64,000 bases of DNA from Lepidonotus clava (GCA_936440205.1 OW387146.1:22878458-22942457); one strand, 5' to 3'; shown: positions 33,401 to 44,116, numbered from the stretch's first letter. Numbers and translations are program-made. Notes: generated by a model not told the origin, from the sequence alone.

Positions 33401-33877
33401 AATGCTAACTTGCAAAATCCCAGGTCACAAAATGCTAACTTGCAAACTCCAATGTTGCAAATTGGTAACTTACAAAATCCCATGTTTCAAAATGAATATT
33501 TGCCAACCCCTTTGATGCACCGTGCTAATTTTCGCCCAACAGGCACGCACGATGAAAATATGCCAACTACTAATTATAAGTTGCTGAAAGCTAATCTGCT
33601 GGATACAGGTCGCACAACAGCCTCTTTACAATTAAACTCAATTCAAAAGAACGAGGGAAAACAAAGGAGGGATTTGAAATCACCTGAATTCCTAGACGAA
33701 ATATCTCTGATTGATACCGAAGTAGATTCTGCTGTACGGAGGATTTCTTACATCTATACAATAATTCCAGCTTTAATCATTCTTTTGTTTTTATTAATTT
33801 GCTATTGCCAGCATATCTGTATTCGTGTCAATGGTTGGGCATTTAGGAAATTTATGGAACTCAAGTGGTGTCAGTAA
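30431..33877 (+). CDS. Glycosyltransferase family 92 protein with giant Gln-rich tract
   Basis: Predicted secretory-pathway glycosyltransferase; GT92 enzymes of animals (for example nematode GALT-1) transfer galactose to fucose on glycans, but the substrate here is unknown. The ATG at 30,431 (a second follows at 30,434, a third at 30,458) gives 1148 residues. Residues about 10-27 (SSAVRSALLIITFMQ) resemble a signal peptide or anchor. Residues about 79-398 are almost only Gln with Pro, Met, Val and Ala. Residues 687-953 form the GT92 domain: AICSSTLFDF, ILYDTFN, GYLQRIPWQIP, FGQLLQYTDCIYR, the metal-binding LDMDD motif at 791-795 followed by IFVP, and HHHYHTSGGFAYHY. Residues about 975-1030 contain an 11-residue repeat (QNANLQNPM). 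A membrane helix lies at about 1106-1128 (IIPALIILLFLLICYC) with a short basic tail. Family members are usually type II proteins of 400-550 residues, so the length and C-terminal helix are unusual. Single coding exon. Confidence 0.88.
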   Translation: MMPLHTHTKMGSSAVRSALLIITFMQVQTATSTDNNFQKAYGSDGRDIKIADPGNRVQEQDRYQLQQQVTGVYLMKTAKYQQPQQQQQQQQQQLQQLQQQQQPLQQQYPAQQAQQKQPLQQQPLQQQQPAQQQQPVQQQQPVQQQLPVQQQQQMQQQQPIQQQPMQQQPVQQQQPAQQQQPVQQQQPMQQQQQMQQQQQMQQQQQMQQQQPMKQQQLMLLQLPLQQQQPAQQQQPMWQQQLVQQQQPMQQQPVQQQPVQQQPLQQPLQQQAPAQQQQPMWQQQPVQQQEPVQQQEPVRQQQQPMQQQLMQQQPVQQQQLMQQQLVQQQSMQQQLMQQQLMQQQPMQEQPMQQQPMQQQPMQQQPMQQQPMQQQPMQQQPMQQQPMQQQPVQHQQQQQMRQASPLLQVLQGGLRNVDSAVGKLQENLQYNNKSFMERMELTNEIGSLRNITLQREVRNNGIIPTKRSVIECKTQIHQESLYLKSDPKPPTEFYDENTSPIWRKECASVIVNKRMDTYLEMKKEVLYSYNGDFSLQEKDSIKDSETLFIDGEPHLYCYSLPELKTQSHETYPEFKLIDHTTQTYAVSAFFDIRKPNYQCLRVTVVTPFKDIGLWCQYTCHERPETFTVKAKPCYLGVMSQVDTMCIWQQHLYSCEVTTKCTPKQVTLTRIHCGKPESVMPVKVVGDPQKTPNTQVAICSSTLFDFNDANIGHLVENIEANRMYGIQKLILYDTFNVSSNIEKVLAHYEKIGYLQRIPWQIPKEIEYLFYFGQLLQYTDCIYRSMDEVKYTVMLDMDDIFVPAHPTALVGTWTDLIAEMAKHRVAGHLFLWLTICPSNQTNTRDESKGQGQKLQLKTLEGKKIGPHNKHFKYVAEPRGILTPHIHFPLEEYPGWTIHHHYHTSGGFAYHYKSDDPLCKDSTEGGFIRTCDNLRNIQEKTAEVLVDLDLIQTPSFLIGQSKQHVDSSFNQLPAKTGSLPKENVQNGNLQNPMSQNANLQNPRSQNANLQTPMLQIGNLQNPMFQNEYLPTPLMHRANFRPTGTHDENMPTTNYKLLKANLLDTGRTTASLQLNSIQKNEGKQRRDLKSPEFLDEISLIDTEVDSAVRRISYIYTIIPALIILLFLLICYCQHICIRVNGWAFRKFMELKWCQ
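30668..31625 (+). repeat. CAA/CAG codon repeat encoding Gln/Pro/Met tract
   Basis: About 960 bases of CAA and CAG codons interspersed with CCA, ATG, GTG and GCA. From 31,455 to 31,600 a 15-bp unit (CCCATGCAACAACAA, PMQQQ) is repeated about ten times almost perfectly. All other frames on both strands are open as a consequence and are not genes. Confidence 0.9.
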
Positions 33878-33966
33878 GGGTCACTGACACACACAGCTTA
33901 TATAGTGCATGGACGGTAAGGTTATTTTTGTTATGTATATTCATAGCAAAACATTCAGGTATAAAC

Positions 33967-34350
33967 CTGGGGGCCATTCAATAAAAAGTTGTGAACATTT
34001 ATAATCTATATTTCATTCCCGAAACAAGATATAAACAAAAATAGCATGTCTGCGTACTATATGCAGGTATGCAAAAGTGTGCATATCCCTATAAAAGTTG
34101 TGACACGTATTGAAGTGTTTGTAACCCACTTTTAATATTCTTTTCTTTCCACCATGAAGATATAAAGCTACGATAAAGAGTGATAATAATCTAAAATCGC
34201 ATTTTTTTAATTTGTGAACATTTTTGTACGTACAGTGTGCATAGCAAGCTAATTTAACACTACGTACACTTTTTCTTTCTAACACTATTTGCGTACAAAT
34301 CCAAAGTTAACCGTGAGAGTTTCGCACCGTTTTTGTTGAACAGCGCCCTG
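33967..34350. mobile_element. hAT-like MITE (CCATTCCACAAAAAGTT family), copy 1
   Basis: Starts CTGGGGGCCATTCAATAAAA and ends TTTTGTTGAACAGCGCCCTG, matching copies at 48,533 and 49,033. It lies about 90 bases after the GT92 stop codon. Confidence 0.75.
33980..33985 (+). promoter_or_regulatory. Likely GT92 polyadenylation signal, inside a MITE end
   Basis: AATAAA arises where the MITE terminus reads CATTCAATAAAAAG rather than the family CATTCCACAAAAAG. It is the first canonical signal, 103 bases after the stop. Confidence 0.45.
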
Positions 34351-35730
34351 TTCTTCAAACTGTACATGTCTTGGTACAAATCAGGCACAATATCATCTTG
34401 ACGAATCAGAGACTTAAGATTAATTTCATATGACATCATGATCATTCTGATTACAATTCTGATTACAATTAAGATTTTATATACATATCTATTGACTTTC
34501 AGTGGATCTTGATTATATGATATTGGCCATGATAACAATGTATTTCATGGTAGTTTCACAGCTGCAGTTTTTCACTCATAGCAAACATGAAACTATGGGC
34601 ATATACATAAATTATGAAATTTCTCCAAAGCCCAATGCATGTTTCATAAGAAAGTATATCCCTGGGATAAGAGAGAAACACTGAAAATATTGTATTGTAA
34701 AGGAAGAACAATAGATTCAGAAATATTTTAAATGGACATTATGTGCAAATATAGATTTTCCAAGAAGATCACTTAATGAATAAAATGATTTGTCATAAAA
34801 GAGTCGTGTCTTTGATAAACGTCATCCTTGAATTTTATGAAATTAAAAAACCTAAATTGTTACAAACTTTTTGAACACCATTTTCCTTTAGCTCAGATTG
34901 TAAGTATGTTCATGAGGTGTGAAAAGTTGGTTCGAGAGAAGGGAAATGAGTCTTAGGTTAAGAAAAACAATTTTGAAATATTCTGTATAGAGAAAAATAG
35001 GACTTTGATCTAATTTTGTGTAGGTCCTATGCATTAGTAGGCCTACAACTGAAAGTCTCTTTAGTTCTAAGTACACGACACACTGACAGTTAAATAAAGA
35101 ACAGAGAAAATGCAGTGTTGGGGTTTACTGTTGGATTCACACAAGCACGAACTTTGTAGACATGACACTTTTTTATGCAACTTCTAATCATAATTTATTT
35201 CTTTTTATTTAGGTTCAACTAATTCTTATATTGTAAAATCCTTCTAATCTAATATCAAACATGGGTTATATAATGGTCATGGAATCTGTTCTAACTTGCC
35301 AAAAATAGGCAAAAACACAAATTGCCTAGTCTATCAAGGAAATAGTCTTTGATGAAAGTTAAATTTGTAAATAATAATCTTGATAAGTCTTCCGCCCATT
35401 AATTAGTCAAGGTGAGTGAGTCACTATTAATAGTCATTATATTACCAATCACAGTTTAAAATGTTTGTTTTATGGTGGGATCTACAATGCAACAGGGTCG
35501 TGATGGCCAACGTCGACGAGGTGTTGGTACCACTCGTTGGCATTGGCACCACATGAGTTCGAGGTCCCATGAGGTGCAGCATGGAAAAATAGGACATTTG
35601 GATGACCCCTGCATGGAATTGTACCCAAATGCTCCAAACAAGACCACAATGGGAGACCAGACACACTGTTTGAATTGAATTCTGTATAAATGAAATATAA
35701 AAAAATATAAAAATAATATAATTATATATA
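34351..35730. other. Intergenic, nothing recognised
   Basis: AT-rich. The overlapping small frames around 35,442-35,678 have no recognisable protein content. Confidence 0.4.
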
Positions 35731-35740
35731 TACTTTCTGG

Positions 35741-35772
<32 letters not shown>

Positions 35773-35784
35773 ACCCAGAAAGTA
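35731..35784. repeat. Hairpin: (TA)n with TACTTTCTGGGTT arms
   Basis: TACTTTCTGGGTTT is followed by about 15 TA units and the exact inverse AACCCAGAAAGTA. It would form a long stem. Confidence 0.85.
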
Positions 35785-36765
35785 GATCAATTGCAGAATC
35801 AGGAAATCAGTCTGTAATCAGTCAACTGATTTGTGTATCATGAGAAATCATTGGTTGCATTTTTCGAATAAAACCATACTCCCAGGCAATTATAAAGGAA
35901 CAAATCCCAAAGGTTGAGAGCACGACGATCAATCCCCACATCCCTTGTCGTACTTTTGCCACACTAATGGGAAAAGTGAAGATTTCATCAAAATCTTGAG
36001 AGTGTCTTGGTCATTATATATATGTAGGCTTTATCATTCAACATTAAAGGCATACATCAAAAGTTGAGAATGACAATTGTATTCATTTATTCAACATTTT
36101 ATTAGGTAGTGACTGGAATCTCAATATTGATATACATTCAGGTAACTAATGGGAACATGTTTTGTTATTCTCAGATTAGAACAATACATCTGCTCTTAAA
36201 ACTTGATATAAACTTATCAGAACATGAAACAAACTGCTTAGAATATGATAAGAACGGATAGCGATAAGTGGGGGTTAACAAGAAATTGTTACATTTTCAC
36301 GGGAAGATTCTCAGGGAATAGATCAACAGAAATTAGAAGATTATTAGACCAAATTTATGGATTATGATCTAATATATTCATAATGATAATGGTTTTATAG
36401 TGTTAATAGTTTTAGCCCAATATACTTATATGTTTATTTATATATATTATATATGTTGGGCGCTTTATAGTAACAGAAATACTGAACTTTCAGTGATTGT
36501 CAATCAGGAATTAATATAGCTTAGAGTTAAACTCAGCTGTATCACCTTTATACTGATGAACGTCATCTTCTTTAAGATACTGCATGATATAACCACTGAG
36601 ACTTAAAAAAGGTTCATTATAATTATTATCTATTGCATTTACAATTGTCCTAAACTGGATAATTTCTCAACTATCAACAACAGCCTCTGTAAGTGCATGT
36701 AAGTCAACATTCAACTGCCAATAGCACTACATTTTTTAAGCATGGGACATACACATATATATCAA
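35785..36765. other. Intergenic, nothing recognised
   Basis: No gene or clear repeat seen between the hairpin and the 3' end of the first transporter gene. Confidence 0.4.
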
Positions 36766-36771
36766 TTTATT
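36766..36771 (-). promoter_or_regulatory. Polyadenylation signal of transporter gene A
   Basis: TTTATT on the plus strand (AATAAA on the minus), about 65 bases beyond the stop codon. Confidence 0.5.
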
Positions 36772-36835
36772 CTTATAGCAAATTGCTATACTAAAACATA
36801 ATGTTGAGGCAATTTTCAGAGCACACTGCAGGTTC

Positions 36836-37984
36836 TTATTCAAAGTCCTCATGATATTCGCCAATTGATGAGAATGAGCTTAAACCTGTAAACATGACTA
36901 TCAGAACACATCCAAGAACTTCTAGAACATTTTTTCTTCCATAGAGGTGGCGACCCATAAATGTGTATTGAGGTAGAATGTAAATAACTGTGTCAATATT
37001 AATAAAAAGTGACACTTTGATTGGATTTAAAAGTTGCAGACTAACTGTTTCTGAAACCAAGTAGATTCCTGTTGCTATGGCATGTACTGACACAAGGAGA
37101 ATGTCTCTAGAATTGGAAATTATGATTGGCTGTTCGAAGTACAAAGAAACAAGCATTGATATGGGAACGGAAAGGCAAGCAGAAAAAAAGCACTGTACTG
37201 CTGGATTAACTGACGTGAGATACACAGATACAAGTAGTATATATGTTGTCTCTACAGCAGCAGCCAGGATTGCAAGCACATAGCCAAGTACAACAGTTTC
37301 GTGCACAATTTCAGAAGACATCATAAGATCATTTGAGAAAGATTCATTTTTAGACCAAATCATGGAAAAATTTGATTGCATTGTAGCATTTGCTTTCAGG
37401 GGCAAATCTAGAAATCCTGGTATAAATCCATTTAGAAAATTGGACCAAGGTTGAGCAATAAAAATCATTCCCAATGTGCATCCACCTATTGAGATTATCA
37501 TTATCTTATCTAATGCCAATCTGGAATCAATCTTTGTCATCAAAGACAAGAAAATCATTCCAAAGCTAGCTGTTATTGCAGATGCACTACTCAATGGTAA
37601 AAGGGATACTGCAGAAAAATATAGAACATTGTACAACACACTAGTTATACTCATGCCAATCAGGTATACATAGAGAACTTTTGGTACATGCATAGATGGT
37701 TTCTTGATAAAGATCCAAATACTAGAAACAACAATGGTTCCAATGTATCTCAGTGAACTGAGCTGAAAGTCAGGAACATCTCTTTGAAGAGCTTGCACTG
37801 CAATTGATGATGATGACCAGGAAAAGATGCATATTGCTAGCATGGCAGACCCATACAACGTCTTCTTTGAACACGTCATGTCTTTTTGTAAATTGCTGCA
37901 AACTGAAGACACAGAAACAATTATCATAGATGTGCATCTCTTATTATTACTGCAATACTGCAGAACAACTTTTGCGATGGGCAT
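36836..37984 (-). CDS. EamA/DMT-family transporter (SLC35G-like), gene A
   Basis: Predicted ten-helix membrane transporter of the drug/metabolite superfamily; the substrate of SLC35G proteins is not established. 382 residues in one exon, starting at the ATG at 37,984. Helices can be followed as AMLAICIFSWSSSSIAVQAL, LSSLRYIGTIVVSSIWIFI, VLYVYLIGMSITSVLYNVL, FSAVSLLPLSSASAITASF, IMIISIGGCTLGMIFIAQPW, VVLGYVLAILAAAVETTYIL, AVQCFFSACLSVPISMLVSL, DILLVSVHAIATGIYLVSE, SLFINIDTVIYILPQYTFMG and VLEVLGCVLIVMFTGLSS. Two EamA halves are recognisable, and the SSASAITASFGMIFLSLMT segment is characteristic of the first. A loop with possible N-glycosylation sites (NAT, NFS, NES) separates them. An alternative start (Met at about residue 20 or 36) would remove a non-conserved leader. 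It is closely similar to gene C at 51,824-52,921; the absence of introns suggests a retrocopy ancestry. Confidence 0.85.
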   Translation of the reverse strand: MPIAKVVLQYCSNNKRCTSMIIVSVSSVCSNLQKDMTCSKKTLYGSAMLAICIFSWSSSSIAVQALQRDVPDFQLSSLRYIGTIVVSSIWIFIKKPSMHVPKVLYVYLIGMSITSVLYNVLYFSAVSLLPLSSASAITASFGMIFLSLMTKIDSRLALDKIMIISIGGCTLGMIFIAQPWSNFLNGFIPGFLDLPLKANATMQSNFSMIWSKNESFSNDLMMSSEIVHETVVLGYVLAILAAAVETTYILLVSVYLTSVNPAVQCFFSACLSVPISMLVSLYFEQPIIISNSRDILLVSVHAIATGIYLVSETVSLQLLNPIKVSLFINIDTVIYILPQYTFMGRHLYGRKNVLEVLGCVLIVMFTGLSSFSSIGEYHEDFE

Positions 37985-38266
37985 TTTTCATTATTGTCAC
38001 AATTAAAAAGAAGTTGTAATTGTAATTGCCTATTCCCATAGGGTACCATGCTAAAGCCTGTCAACTCTTCACATAATTTCCAACCCGTCATTTTAAATTG
38101 ATCACTAGCAATATTTATTCTTTCGATTTATTACAATAAAAATTATGGAATAAGTATGTTTTAGCAGAACTGGATGAAATGTAATAACCCAACTCATACC
38201 TTTTCTATTACTTCAGCTGTGGGCTCTAAAGCATGCTCTTTGGTGTATCTGGTCCCTCCTCAATAG

Positions 38267-38616
38267 TAAAGCTGGGTCCCCACTTGGGCGACTAAAAATG
38301 GCAATTAGTGCATTTTAGTAGCGTTCACCGGCAACTAAGGACAAAACCTAATAGTTGGGTGACTAACTAATCACCAGACTACTAAATAACTTATCTCTAA
38401 GTTGGGACACTCTTGCCATCAAACTGCCGTGATTAGAATCCACATTAGTCACATTAGTGGCGATTAGGTATACTAATCACCGGCAACTTGACAAATATGT
38501 CAAATATGGGCCGCCAGAAAAGCACAGTGACAAATTTTGATATGTTGTCGGGCGACTAACCACGTTAGTCACTGCCGATTTTTGTAATCTAGCCTTCTAA
38601 GTGGGGACCAGGCTTA
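38267..38616. mobile_element. MITE with AAGC.TGGTCCCCACTTGGGCGAC ends, unit A
   Basis: Left end TAAAGCTGGGTCCCCACTTG, right end AAGTGGGGACCAGGCTTA. The interior holds many GCGACTAA/TTAGTCGCC-like words in both orientations. The orthologous copy in unit B is 44,117-44,478, so the insertion predates the duplication. Confidence 0.75.
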
Positions 38617-38963
38617 ACCCTTTAGCCCCCATCAGGTACGAGGATAAATTGCTGGATTTCCCCAGGAATTCCCAGGATTTCCCTCAGAAATCCCTTGAAT
38701 TTGTTATGATTGAGGAGGTTCAAAGCTTCACCCTCCCGTTAATATTAAAATTATCTAGATATGGTTTGAAGCATAGAACTGGGTATTAAATCAGCTTTAA
38801 AACGATATATTTGCCATTTCTGTACATTATATACTACCCAGATTGTTCCCTTTTGGAAAATTATGGAAAAATTATGGAAAATTGCCGTTTTTCCGGGCGG
38901 CTACGGCCGGATTGGGGAGTACACCCTCAGCGGCTACGGCCGGATTGGGGTCTAAAGGGTTAA
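38614..38963. mobile_element. piggyBac-like MITE, copy 2
   Basis: TTAA-CCCTTTAGCCCC to GGGGTCTAAAGGG-TTAA, 342 bases between TTAA duplicates. Unit B has the empty site (GGCTTTAATCC at 44,473-44,483), which shows insertion into a TTAA in unit A after duplication. Confidence 0.85.
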
Positions 38964-39533
38964 TCCAACGTTGAAAGAGCCCGTTGCATCACAGAGAGAT
39001 ATTGCAGTGTGTGACCTGTTGATAATGTGTGAAAAAAGGCATGAGGCCTGGCAGTGGATCCTACATCCCGCAATTAAAGACGCAATAAAAATGAAGTTAT
39101 TTAGATAATGATAGTAATTAAAAGAATACATTTCTGATAATTGTGTCCTTGTGTTTGTCAACATTCACCCCAGAGAAATGGTTGGCTGACACAGCCCTCA
39201 AATTTTAGTTTCAAGACAAATAACACATATAATAATTATATGTGTACGCATCGGATTCTCAATGCATGTGAGCCACAAACAATGGCCAGAATCTAAATGG
39301 TGAGTCATTAGGAGTTGGGTGATGAAATGTAAAAACATATAGCTACCTTGTGTTTGCTGAATATGTCCTGTTATATTTGTGAGATATTCTTCCGTTCTCT
39401 GTAAGACTCAGACATGTGTAAATATGCAGGTTTCCAAACATAGAACCAGAATCTAGTGAATGCCCTATTAACCATGCACTATGTTAACCTATTGTAAAGG
39501 GGGAGGTGACCTAATTAGACTTTTAGACTTAAA

Positions 39534-40333
39534 GGCGCCCTTTTGTAGCATACAACACAATTGTAACTACCTCGACGTGACCCATGACGTCATTGGATTA
39601 CGTTGTAACAATGCAAAACATATCAGTGGACATAATCCTAACAATGGGAGGATGATACCACTCTTTAAAAGGGATAATGCACTGTTCACTATTGTGCCCC
39701 CTAGTGGAACAATTTTAGAAGCTCAAATCTTAAAATTTCACATCACAGATTATAACAGTCAAGAAAATCGGAAAGTTTAAATCATAATCAAACAGGAAAA
39801 TAATGTTAAATGAATCAGGCACACATGAGCCCCCTAGCGGCAAAATGAAGTATCTCTAAATTCAGAAATGTCTCATTAGACATAAGCAGGGTTTGAATTC
39901 GAAATAAAATGAATAAATATTTGCTGTTCAAACATCAAAATTAGGGGAAGAGAAAAGAAAGAGGTACAAAGGATTATACAGGAATAACCACTCACTGAGT
40001 TTGCCAACCTCCAGTAATTTAATGTTATCGGTGACCTCATCTTTTTTGGCCTTTAAATTTTGCTGCAGACCTAGCAATTCCTAAGGTTTGGTGAGGCTGT
40101 AATAGATTGTGAATGTTCTATAATTATGGTTAGTTGAAATTCAGCAAGCATATATTGCCCATAGACTTCCATAGTAAATGTCATTATCCTTCTTTTCACT
40201 CAGAAATAAGCATGGTGACATGTATATATTTTTTTGTTTTAATGTGATCTTCTTGAATAGGTCTGACATAAATTTCTGATTTTGGGACCCTGTCATGGAC
40301 TTATGATTATGGTCAACAGTCTGTTATCCCTTT
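39534..40333. other. Unit A-specific block, about 800 bases
   Basis: Between GACTTAAAGGCGCCC and ATCCCTTTAAAAGG unit A has about 800 bases absent from unit B (which reads AATCTTAAATACCACTCTTAAGG). It contains two copies of CCCCTAGYGG-type words and no recognised gene. It is probably an insertion, but no clean inverted ends were found. Confidence 0.5.
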
Positions 40334-42780
40334 AAAAGGACAGGCCAGTGAAATTTCAAATTCACTTAATTCCTATCTTACACTCTACACGCTATATTAC
40401 AGTCCTTAAACCTAACTAAACTCCTTAGCACAGAAGCTGGGTGAATAACTGAAATATATTCCCCTGCAAACACTAAGAAAATCAAAGCCACTCATGCAAA
40501 AGGCAAAACCAAAAGTAATCTACAAAGCCAGGGAACTAACTTTTGATAAACCATGCCCCCTATCACTATCAGCCAATCAAGGCTCAGCGTCTCGGTCAAG
40601 GTTGCCTTGCTTGGTCACATTACTAGGTTGCTATGCAGTTGTTTGTTTTGATTATTTTCACTTTTTATATTTCTGCTCATATGTAATCAATTTTAAAATT
40701 TTAAAACTGTATGGAAGAAAAATAAATGCATAGAACAGTGGTTTTGATTTAAAGCGGCAGTCTCATCCATGTGTTGTTAGGCTAAAGGCTAACAAATGCC
40801 GACATTAACCCACTGATGCTGCAGCCAGTAATGTGTTTTGTGATGTTAGAATGTAATCTGGCAAAGTTATTGGTCATGTTGCAAATTTGGCACCGTGGTA
40901 CAGGAGTTACAACATATCAAATTGCGTCCGGCTCACAGACAAGACAGCTACTTTAACAGCAGGGGAAACCAATTTTGATATCAAACCTCGGTCAATGGAG
41001 CAAAATACTCTTTGACTGTTACATAACCATTTTGTACATTTTGTAAAATCTCGCTTGTTTGTCCACTTCCTTCATCTGCTGTAAAATATTGTAAGGCAAC
41101 ATTGCTGGGCAGTGCAGGAAACCAGATACCTAATCTGAAATCCATCCAGTGAAAAATAAAAATGTTTAGAAAAATATTCTGTATATATGTATCTATGTAT
41201 GGTTAATCTATGTATAGGGTTGGTAATGTATGATATACAGCAAAGGTTCAGGTAAAGTGTGCTATATATAACTGGGGCATAGGGTGCATTGACCAATACC
41301 CAATCTTGGTTCTCACTGAACACCCTCTACATAGGACTAGTAAATGGATCATGAAAACAAATGTATGTCTTTTAACTAATATCTTTTGACGGTAGATATC
41401 TCACTTACTATTTAGGGTGCTCAGTTGAAACTTTGTAAATGCTTTTAAAATATTCTAATGCAGAGAACTGTGTCTCATATTTTTTATATATGTCCTACTT
41501 AACCTTTTAGAAAATAATGAAAATAGATCATTATCAGAAGAAGAGGATTTGTAAGTGTAGTTCTATGTACATCTTCAAACACATCCAGCAACCAGAGGCA
41601 ATAGGTTCCTTTATGCACAGGACATATGGACCCTTGTATGGCAAAAGGGTAAAGGTCAGGTCAGCAAGAATCGGCTCATTTTGACTTTTTTTTATATGTG
41701 ACATGAGGATGGTTAGAGATTTGCCTTGATATCATATGTTTCATAATATGTTGTAAACACCTAGCCTTGTTTGGTTTGACTCGGGAAAGGAGGTGAACGG
41801 GACTCAGGGGCCTCAGGGGCATTATATTTTGGGGTCTTGAGGGGTTGACGGGTTGATTGGGTCTCAGTATTTATGGGCTTGAGTAGACTATATTAGAAGC
41901 AGAGACAAGGAGGGTGTTGATGATTGCCTTTTGGCTTCACTGGTTACTCAGTGTTACATAGTCATTAATAGAGGTCGATTACTGGATCTAAATGGATCTT
42001 CTGTTCATAGATCTTCCCTGTGCCCTCGTTCAGTTGGGACTGTACTTGTGTTGACTGGTGTTTGCATCACCCTCAGTTCTGTTCCAGGATCCATCCTCAG
42101 GTAATTATTATCATCATTGTGTTATTTTAACCATGTGTAAATCAACAACAGGTAGACATTAACAGTTGAACACCAAAGAAGACACTGATTTATTGCAGAA
42201 TAACAAGTCACCTTATATAGGCCTCTGCAAAAAAAATTCACAATTTCTGGGCATAAGAGATAAGGTCAACGTAACCTACACTCAAATAACCCCAGCAAAT
42301 AAAGAAAGAATTATCCAACAAGGTATACCATTGATGATTGACTAAGAACAGATTACAAGAATGACATTACTCCAAAACCATTGTGGTTCAAATTGCTTGA
42401 GGCAAGTTAACAATTCAGGATACTTTACATTGATTATTTTCGAGCCACTTTTGGAGAGTTATTTGACATATTCAAGTAGTCAAGAATACCAATTTCTTTT
42501 CGTGTTATTCACAGTCTAAAGTATTTTTGAGTGTTTCACGTGATAATAATTATATGTAATTGTTACAATAGCAAACACCACCAGAACAGATATTGTCAGT
42601 ACACTTTGCATTTGCCATTAGAGTTGCAGTGTTATTAACTTACACAAACACAGGAAAAGATTAAGTTTTTTGAAGGTAACAGAAAATGTTCAGGTTTCTG
42701 TGTTGTTTCATGTGTGCCAGACCTATAGACCCCAACATAAGGTAGAGGGAATAGACAGCACTTGAACATCGTGAGCTGCT
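40334..42780. other. Duplicated non-coding flank of unit A
   Basis: Most is alignable to unit B. The block 40,711-41,125 is absent from unit B at 46,648 and may be a deletion there. No gene is seen. Around 41,760-42,110 both units share GGTGTTTGCATCACC and TCTGTTCCAGGATC, which are conserved but non-coding to the eye. Confidence 0.5.
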
Positions 42781-42998
42781 TAAAGCCCCATACCCACTAG
42801 GTGATTTTACTGGCAATGGGCAATGGGCAACTGGGAGAATCGGCCAATTCATATGATTGCCTGTCAGTACGGTATATTGAAATGTGAATGTTTGATCTGA
42901 ATTGGCACTGAAACTGGCCAATTATTGGGCTATAATTGGCTGATTTTAGTACCAACCAGTCGAGACCGACTTGGTCATAATCGCCTATTGAGTATGGC
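42781..42998. mobile_element. MITE with GCCCCATACCCACTAGG ends, copy 2
   Basis: Starts TAAAGCCCCATACCCACTAG and ends ATCGCCTATTGAGTATGG, with GTCAGTACGGTATATTGAAATG shared (in parts) with copy 1. Unit B lacks it at the matching place (AGCTGCTTAAGGAACAGTG, 51,572-51,590). Confidence 0.7.
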
Positions 42999-43023
42999 AG
43001 TCAAGGAACAGTGTCAGAGCATA

Positions 43024-43394
43024 CTGCAGGTTCTTATCTAAAGTCCTCATGATATTGTCCAGTTGATGAGACTGAGCTTAAACCAGTAAAAATTACTATC
43101 AGAACGCATCCAAGAACTTCTAGAACATTTTTTCTTCCATAGAGATGGCGACCCATGAAGGTGTATTGCGGTACAATGCTTAAAACAGTATCAATGTTAA
43201 AAAAGAGTGACACTTTAATTGGATTTAAAAGTTGTAAACTTGCTGCTTCTGTAATTATGCAAAGTCCTGTTGATACATGTATTGAGACTAGAAGAATATC
43301 TCTAGAATTAGAAAATTAGAGCAATAAAAATCATTCCTAAAGTGCATCCCCATTGAGATAATCAGTATTTCATCTAATGCCAATCTGGAATCAG
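43024..43394 (-). pseudogene. Truncated SLC35G-like transporter, gene B
   Basis: The C-terminal part of the transporter is recognisable from the stop codon up to the region encoding ISNSRDILLVS (43,024-43,310). It then jumps abruptly to sequence that in genes A and C encodes FIAQPW and DSRLALDK (43,320-43,394). The central helices and the whole N-terminal third are missing, so no functional transporter can be made. The retained part is nearer to gene C (CGACCCATGAAGGTGTATTG shared) than to gene A, suggesting that B and C share the more recent duplication or conversion. Confidence 0.85.
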
Positions 43395-44116
43395 ACCCAT
43401 GCAGTGTCTGATTCTAGTTGGATAGTTATCAAAACAGCAATATTAATGCATCACGTTTTTGCTTGAATTGCTCTTTCCTATAATTCATTCAAAATCATTG
43501 ATGTACACATGGTTTACATCAAACTTACAGTTTATGATAAAGTGTTGTCGCCGATTATAGTACTCTTAAATGACAGGGACCAATGCTGTTGTGTTCAGGA
43601 ATCATGTCTACAGATAATTGTTTATTATTATTATTTTATTGATCCATACTTCACGTAGATACATGTTTTTTCAAGTCGGCAAAATTAGTTTAAAGGTTAA
43701 GTAGAGAGAGTTTAGATAGAGGAAAAAGAGTATAGTAAATATGATAGATGTAATAATTGAGATGAGTTAGTACATTTTCATGATGAGTCATCAATATCCG
43801 GGATTTCCATTCAGATAGCACAGCCAATGTTTTATTCTCCTATTCAAACTGAATTGCAAAGCTGTAACTGTAATTGCCTATTCCCACAGGGTACATTGCT
43901 AAAGCCTGTCAACTCATCACATAATTTCCAACCCTTCATTGCTACAGCATTTTAAATTGATCACTGGCAATGTATTCTTTTGATGTATTACAAAAATGAT
44001 GAAAAAAGTATGTTTTAGCAGAACTGGATGAAATGTAATACCCTTACCCTTTTCTATTACTTCAGCTTTGGGGCTTTAAAGCATGCTCTTTGGTGTATCT
44101 GGGCCCTCCTCAATGG
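43395..44116. other. Flank of pseudogene B
   Basis: 43,395-43,850 has no partner in unit A. It includes a TTATTATTATTATTTTATTGATCC stretch (parts only) typical of insertion tails. From 43,855 the sequence is homologous to unit A from 38,008. Confidence 0.4.

Larger units (their letters stand above)
36814..43010. repeat. Tandem segmental duplication, unit A
   Basis: Contains transporter gene A and its upstream flank. Homology to unit B starts just beyond the stop codon (AGAGCA..CTGCAGGTTCTTAT) and continues through matched blocks: 38,013-38,616 with 43,860-44,478; 38,964-39,530 with 44,479-45,085; 40,371-40,710 with 45,115-45,395 and 46,551-46,650; 41,126-41,560 with 46,648-47,494; 41,575-42,130 with 49,505-50,070; 42,370-42,780 with 50,985-51,580. 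Blocks are separated by insertions unique to one unit. Confidence 0.85.
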
